Shown in pieces: positions 7,382 to 10,812 of a stretch of 10,812 bases of DNA; within the stretch, counting starts at the first letter, position 1; every line of letters begins with the position of its first letter. The notes beneath the pieces were generated by a model, which was not told the DNA's origin, did not search any database, and saw only the letters and a program-made list of their open reading frames with translations. The DNA is taken from contig JABEUL010000020.1 in assembly GCA_013044465.1 (NCBI GenBank), forward strand, positions 1 through 10,812. The letters run 5' to 3'. This stretch comes from Acidimicrobiales bacterium. GTDB lineage: Bacteria > Actinomycetota > Acidimicrobiia > Acidimicrobiales > JABEUL01. The translations under genes were made by a program, and so were the position numbers.

Positions 7382-8160
7382 TAGCGGTCTTCTTCTTTAG
7401 CTTCACCGAGAATTCTCATTGCAGCACATGCCGCACCAAAGCCATTGTCTATCCCTACGACTGTGATTCCTGCAGAACAAGAAGCCATCATGGCAACTAG
7501 GGCAGTAATTCCCTCAAATGAAGACCCATATCCAGCACTGGTCGGAACTGCAATGACAGGAGCCGAAGTTAATCCTCCCACAACGCTCGCCAATGCGCCT
7601 TCCATTCCGGCCACCACCACCACTATTTCAGCCTCTGAGATGCTATCCCGTTTGCTTAAAATCCTTTCAATCCCGGCAACTCCACAGTCATAGTGAGACT
7701 GTGGTTCAATTCCAAATGCTTTTAATACTGCAGCTATTTCAATTGCTACCGGAATGTCGGCGGTGCCAGCCGTAACAATCGCCAGATTTTCATGACGAGG
7801 CTTCATATGGCGCCAAGTGAGTGTTGCACCGAACTTGCTCTGATCTGATTTGAATAAAGTCGAACCTGGAACATTTGTTTGAACGTAGCTAGTTTGGAGT
7901 TCGTTAGCTCGCGTAAGAATCACTGGTCTACCAGGCACTTTTAGCAGTTCCAAAGCGATTTCTCCACATTGCTCTGGAGTTTTACCAGGTCCGTATATGG
8001 CTTCAGGAACTATCTGCCTAAGGCCTCTGAAGTGGTCTATTTTGGCCGAACCCAAGTCCGAAAATGGGAATCGCTTTAGCGTCTCCAGTGCTATTTTCGG
8101 ATCCAATACTCCCTTGGAAACATCTTCTAAAAGGTCTTCTATTGTCTGGGTTTGATTCAT
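7381..8160 (-). CDS. larB: LarB, pyridinium-3,5-biscarboxylic acid mononucleotide synthase
   Basis: LarB starts nickel-pincer cofactor synthesis: it carboxylates the pyridine ring of nicotinic acid adenine dinucleotide and cleaves the phosphoanhydride, giving the mononucleotide that LarE then sulfurates. The 259-residue protein has a helical N-terminal part (1-120) and a C-terminal domain resembling AIR carboxylase (PurE), with AGTADIPVA (131-139), HYDCGVAGIER (156-166), VVVAGMEGALASVVGGL (181-197) and GYGSSFEGI (210-218). The MASCSAG stretch contains Cys228, probably the cysteine that attacks the substrate in LarB. Length and order are normal. The ATG at 8160 has only a modest ribosome site (TGGA, eight bases away). 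The gene leads a two-gene unit with larC and is divergent from pheA. larE and larA are not in view. Confidence 0.93.
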   Translation of the reverse strand: MNQTQTIEDLLEDVSKGVLDPKIALETLKRFPFSDLGSAKIDHFRGLRQIVPEAIYGPGKTPEQCGEIALELLKVPGRPVILTRANELQTSYVQTNVPGSTLFKSDQSKFGATLTWRHMKPRHENLAIVTAGTADIPVAIEIAAVLKAFGIEPQSHYDCGVAGIERILSKRDSISEAEIVVVVAGMEGALASVVGGLTSAPVIAVPTSAGYGSSFEGITALVAMMASCSAGITVVGIDNGFGAACAAMRILGEAKEEDR

Positions 8161-8195
8161 TTGGGATATCCACTTCGAATAGTACTCACTTAAAA

Positions 8196-8201
8196 GTTAT
8201 A
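8196..8201 (-). promoter_or_regulatory. Possible -10 element of larBC in the larB-pheA gap
   Basis: Read leftward, TATAAC (5 of 6) lies 35 bases before the larB ATG; no good -35 is present 16-18 bases upstream. The 89-base gap (8161-8249) must hold both divergent promoters. On the other strand, TTTACA (8205-8210) is a possible -35 for pheA, but no -10 sits at the right distance. Confidence 0.22.
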
Positions 8202-8249
8202 CCGTTTACACTGGAATCAGATTATTTTTCACCGAAAGAGATACATGAA

Positions 8250-9188
8250 TTGAAAGCAGTTGCATATTTGGGCCCACCCGGAACTTTTACAGCCGAAGCT
8301 CTGGCAAATGTAGGTGAGCTTGCTGGTTTTGCCTTTGTGGCCTATGGATCAATTTCAGAGGCAATCCAAAGCCTTGAGAGTGGAGAGGTGACATTTGCCT
8401 TTGTGCCAATTGAGAACTCAATTGAAGGCTCGGTTCCTGAAACCTTGGACCAGCTTTTATTTCATAGTGAACTTCTTATTGTTCGTGAAACCGTTCTTGA
8501 TATTCATTTGCAGCTACTAGGGAAAAGTATGGTTCCTCTTAATCAAATTGAGAGGGTAGTTTCTTATCCGCATGCTTCAGGGCAATGTAGAAATTGGCTA
8601 ATAAAGAATATTCCAGAAGCTCTTGTACTTGCAGCCAATTCCACCAGTGATGCTGCCAAACAGGTTTCAGTTGATGAAAGCGGGAAAATGGTAGCAGTCG
8701 CACCGGCATTAGCTGGAGAGATCTATGGTTTAAAAGTTATTGCAGACAAAATCGAAGACCACAAGGACAACCAAACTCGCTTCGTTCTACTTTCAAAAGA
8801 CGGGATCCCGAAACCATCAGGGCATGACCGCACTACTATCACTTGCTTTCAGCACGCCGACAGACCAGGAAGTCTCCATGAAATCCTCGGTCAGTTTTCT
8901 GCAAGAGGTATCAATCTCACTAAATTAGAGTCAAGACCAACCAAAGAAGGTCTCGGACAATACTGCTTTTTGGTTGAATTTGAGGGGCATATATCAGATG
9001 CCGTGATAGCTGACTGTCTGCGCGACCTGCATTCAGATCTAGCAAAGGTCAAATTCCTGGGTTCTTATCCAAATTATTTGGATAACGGAGCTGAGCTGCG
9101 AGCTTTGGCAGCAAAGTCATGGACGGAGGCCGATGAATGGATGAAGAGGCTTCAAAGTAAAGTGGGCACTGGATCGTTCTTGCCCTGA
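8250..9188 (+). CDS. pheA: Prephenate dehydratase with ACT regulatory domain
   Basis: This enzyme converts prephenate to phenylpyruvate, the committed step towards phenylalanine, in the cytoplasm. From the TTG at 8250 it has 312 residues, normal for a monofunctional enzyme. The catalytic domain begins at once with VAYLGPPGTFTAEA, carries VPIENSIEGSVPETLD (52-67) and ends with the essential TRF (176-178). The ACT domain starts at about 195 with FQHADRPGSLHEIL and includes ESRP (227-230), which in this family takes part in binding phenylalanine, so feedback inhibition is expected. The frame is open upstream to 8064, but those residues overlap the divergent larB start and look nothing like the family. 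TTG is the only usual start codon between 8064 and the conserved YLGPPGTF, and AAAGAG lies nine bases before it. A tRNA-Ser gene follows 57 bases later. Confidence 0.94.
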   Translation: MKAVAYLGPPGTFTAEALANVGELAGFAFVAYGSISEAIQSLESGEVTFAFVPIENSIEGSVPETLDQLLFHSELLIVRETVLDIHLQLLGKSMVPLNQIERVVSYPHASGQCRNWLIKNIPEALVLAANSTSDAAKQVSVDESGKMVAVAPALAGEIYGLKVIADKIEDHKDNQTRFVLLSKDGIPKPSGHDRTTITCFQHADRPGSLHEILGQFSARGINLTKLESRPTKEGLGQYCFLVEFEGHISDAVIADCLRDLHSDLAKVKFLGSYPNYLDNGAELRALAAKSWTEADEWMKRLQSKVGTGSFLP

Positions 9189-9245
9189 TTAATTAATGGG
9201 ATATGGGAAATTTTCCTGGTGTAAAGTATTGTTTCCAACAGTTGT

Positions 9246-9329
9246 GGAGGGATGGCCGAGCGGACGAAGGCAACGGTCTTGAAAACCGTCGAGTGAATAG
9301 CTCCGTGGGTTCGAATCCCACTCCCTCCG
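9246..9329 (+). tRNA. tRNA-Ser (anticodon UGA)
   Basis: A full class II cloverleaf: acceptor GGAGGGA/TCCCTCC with discriminator G (9329), anticodon stem ACGGT/ACCGT around the loop CTTGAAA (anticodon TGA), a long variable arm (GAG...CTC) as serine tRNAs need, and T arm GTGGG-TTCGAAT-CCCAC. The 3' CCA is not encoded (CGC follows), so it must be added by the nucleotidyltransferase. It reads UCA and other UCN codons. tRNA-Ser 3' ends are frequent integration sites, and the sequence changes character just beyond it. Confidence 0.97.
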
Positions 9330-9861
9330 CGCTCCGTTGCGGATAAGACAACGGTTCGTCAAGATGCTGGGGGCGGGTCCATAATTAGGCGCTTGATCAG
9401 TTGGCGGGTTATTGCTGGATTAAGTTCGAAGTCCTTGTCCCAGAGGCGATGTAAGGAAACCGGAGGATTGGAAAGAAGTCCCATGCGCACAGTCCACAGG
9501 ATGGATCTAATTCGGACCGAGCTATGAGATTACAGGGTGGAGGACTGCAGGCTACTCTGCCCCTTTTGTTCAGTGATTCCAGGCAGCCTTTTAATACTGA
9601 GAAGTGCGTAATAGTCAGTCCCCCTCGTTACCGTCTTGTACTGCACTTACGACAGGTATCTACTGGCCTCGCACGTCCTTTAGTTTCAGGGCATCAATTC
9701 CCAATAGGACTCTCAGGATTTCTGTAGGCTTGGCAACAACTGCTCAGTCACTTGTGGCGAAGATTGCTGGAAACGGTGCTCGATACTTACGACCTGAGAA
9801 TCTGAGAGAACGCGTTTGAACGTCGAAATCGAGTTTAACTATAACGAGTATTTTAGCTTGG
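9330..9861. other. 532-base stretch after tRNA-Ser without a recognisable gene
   Basis: Both strands hold only short frames without family motifs. The two rightward frames at 9524-9727 and 9604-9819 overlap each other and give low-complexity-looking translations. One short leftward frame (9359-9484) looks more protein-like and is listed separately. I see no terminator, repeat or copy of the tRNA 3' end. The mix of interrupted frames suggests decayed sequence, perhaps from an integrated element, but it could be plain intergenic DNA. Confidence 0.5.
9359..9484 (-). pseudogene. Possible remnant of a protein-coding gene (41 codons)
   Basis: The leftward frame from ATG 9484 to TGA 9359 encodes 41 residues with a natural-looking composition: a Leu/Pro start, a Trp-Asp-Lys-Asp centre, an amphipathic helix (NPAITRQLIKRLI) and a DPPPAS end. 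The same frame stays open 15 codons further upstream (9485-9529, rich in Arg and Ser) until a TAA at 9530-9532. It could be the C-terminal end of a lost gene or a chance frame. I do not recognise a family, and there is no ribosome site before the ATG. Confidence 0.2.
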
Positions 9862-10812
9862 CTACGGGAACACGTCGCTGGCTGTCACCGTTGTCATGCC
9901 CGTAGCATTTCGGACCTCTTTTCGAGCAGCAACTATGTAGGTGAGTGGATCAGATCTGGAGGGCAACGCTTGAGCCTTTCGTTCGAGTTGGCGCTGGATT
10001 GCTGAGCCGTCCACGCTGCGAGTCCATTTCGCCTCACACACAGCGGTAGCGACACGACTCCTACCCGAGAGAACGACGGCATCAATCTCGTTTTGGTCAG
10101 CTTCTTGATCGCGTCGCCGTGTCGACCAGAAAGGCCCGATGGCGGTAACATCAGTCCCCAATTTGCCAGCATTCGCCATCTGGACCAGATGCTGTCGAAC
10201 TGCTGCCTCCCAGCGGGGCCCCATGAAATCATCAAGGGTCGACACCAATGCCGGGAGAATGGTGGAACCGAGTCCGCGATTAATCTCGGTTCGAAATCGT
10301 GCAAGTGGACCGAGCCAGAAAGCCAGGAAGTTGTCTGCGATCCGGTAGCGAACCTTGCGACTGTCGCGGCCTATTTCGGTCACGGGCTCCAGTCGTTCCA
10401 CTAATCTGAGATCAATGAGATTCTCGAGTGAACGGGTGGGAATTGCTCGAACAATGTCGCGAACTTCCGACCAGGTAGTACGGCCATTGGCTACCGCAAA
10501 GAGAACCTGACGTTCCAAATCAGGAAGCATTTCACCCCGCATAGCGAGTTCTCCCTCAGCGAGGAAGCCCTGACCTGGCATGCACGTTAAGTCTAGAAGG
10601 TTCTCCTGAATAGAGCGGTGCTGATCCCACCACGACAGGTACAGTGGCACTCCGCCAGCGAGGCCCCAGACTAGAGCTCGGTCGGCTGGGGTTATGTCGC
10701 GCAACATCAAGGCGGATTCGTGAGGTTCGAATGGATGTACAAGCAACGAGAGGTCGAATCTTCCATACAGAGGTTCCCGATGTTCCTGGATTGCCTCCAT
10801 GGTGCGTGTGGC
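9862..10812 (-). CDS. Archaeal-type ATPase with C-terminal DUF234 nuclease-like domain (5' end outside window)
   Basis: Only the C-terminal part is present. The frame runs open to the window edge, through four codons before the internal ATG at 10800, so that ATG is not the true start; the P-loop and Walker B lie beyond the edge. Residues are counted from that ATG. The region after the ATPase core is seen: EPLYGRFD (9-16, the usual x-LYGR motif), GGVPLYL (49-55), a winged-helix segment at about 95-145 and YRIADNFLAFW (152-162). The C-terminal DUF234 follows, a PD-(D/E)xK-like fold, with Glu198, EID (238-240) and CEAKW (255-259), so the putative metal-binding Asp240, Glu256 and Lys258 are all kept. 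The biological role of this ATPase family is not settled; proposed roles involve DNA or membership of mobile and defence regions. Its base composition is clearly richer in G+C than the genes to the left, which suggests transfer. No terminator is evident after its TAG. Confidence 0.85.
   Translation of the reverse strand, partial: ATRTMEAIQEHREPLYGRFDLSLLVHPFEPHESALMLRDITPADRALVWGLAGGVPLYLSWWDQHRSIQENLLDLTCMPGQGFLAEGELAMRGEMLPDLERQVLFAVANGRTTWSEVRDIVRAIPTRSLENLIDLRLVERLEPVTEIGRDSRKVRYRIADNFLAFWLGPLARFRTEINRGLGSTILPALVSTLDDFMGPRWEAAVRQHLVQMANAGKLGTDVTAIGPFWSTRRRDQEADQNEIDAVVLSGRSRVATAVCEAKWTRSVDGSAIQRQLERKAQALPSRSDPLTYIVAARKEVRNATGMTTVTASDVFP

Noticed and set aside
8064..8249. Upstream extension of pheA from an ATG at 8064
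   Set aside because: It would overlap the divergent larB start by about 97 bases and adds 62 residues unlike prephenate dehydratases; the TTG at 8250 meets the conserved N-terminus exactly.
9524..9819. Two overlapping rightward frames of 67 and 71 codons
   Set aside because: No ribosome sites, no family motifs, and they overlap in different frames in a gene-poor stretch.
10724..10732. GGTTCGAAT, identical to part of the tRNA-Ser T arm (9308-9316), as an attachment-site copy
   Set aside because: Nine bases only, flanks differ, and it lies inside the conserved coding sequence of the ATPase gene.

Overview
The window reads as bacterial chromosome, probably from an actinobacterium-like lineage. 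The evidence is circumstantial: the tRNA does not encode its CCA end, TTG and GTG starts are common, and the gene set mixes envelope glycan genes, a plant/cyanobacterial-type UDP-sulfoquinovose synthase and nickel-pincer cofactor genes. I cannot place it more precisely. Hand counts of a few 60-base rows give about 38-47% G+C in the left 9 kb and about 53-60% right of position 9900, so the right end has a different base composition.

Left part (1-2200): a sensor histidine kinase reads rightward but has lost, or never shows here, its first transmembrane segment, because stop codons lie just upstream of its first ATG. It converges on a leftward gene for an exported protein with two DUF5666-like repeats, followed by a clear hairpin terminator between the two genes.

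Envelope cluster (2289-6112): a leftward pair encodes a PAP2-family (BcrC-like) lipid phosphatase and a DPM/DPG-type family 2 glycosyltransferase, with 3 bases between the genes. Divergent from the pair lies a very well conserved UDP-sulfoquinovose synthase (SqdB/SQD1). It is followed by a membrane-anchored extracytoplasmic protein of unknown function that seems to have its own promoter. The layout allows two readings: UDP-sulfoquinovose for a sulfolipid, whose usual SqdX transferase is not in view, or for a sulfonated glycan built on a polyprenyl carrier.

Cofactor and amino-acid block (6182-9188): larB and larC, overlapping by one base and read leftward, encode the first and last enzymes of nickel-pincer nucleotide synthesis. 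larE and larA are absent from the window. Divergent from larB is pheA (prephenate dehydratase with ACT domain), whose only sensible start is a TTG at 8250.

Right end (9246-10812): a tRNA-Ser(UGA) is followed by about 530 bases without a recognisable gene, then by the 3' part of a GC-richer leftward gene for an archaeal-type ATPase with a C-terminal DUF234 nuclease-like domain, cut by the window edge. A tRNA gene followed by a composition shift and a degraded-looking gap suggests the edge of an integrated element, but no integrase or repeated attachment site is visible.
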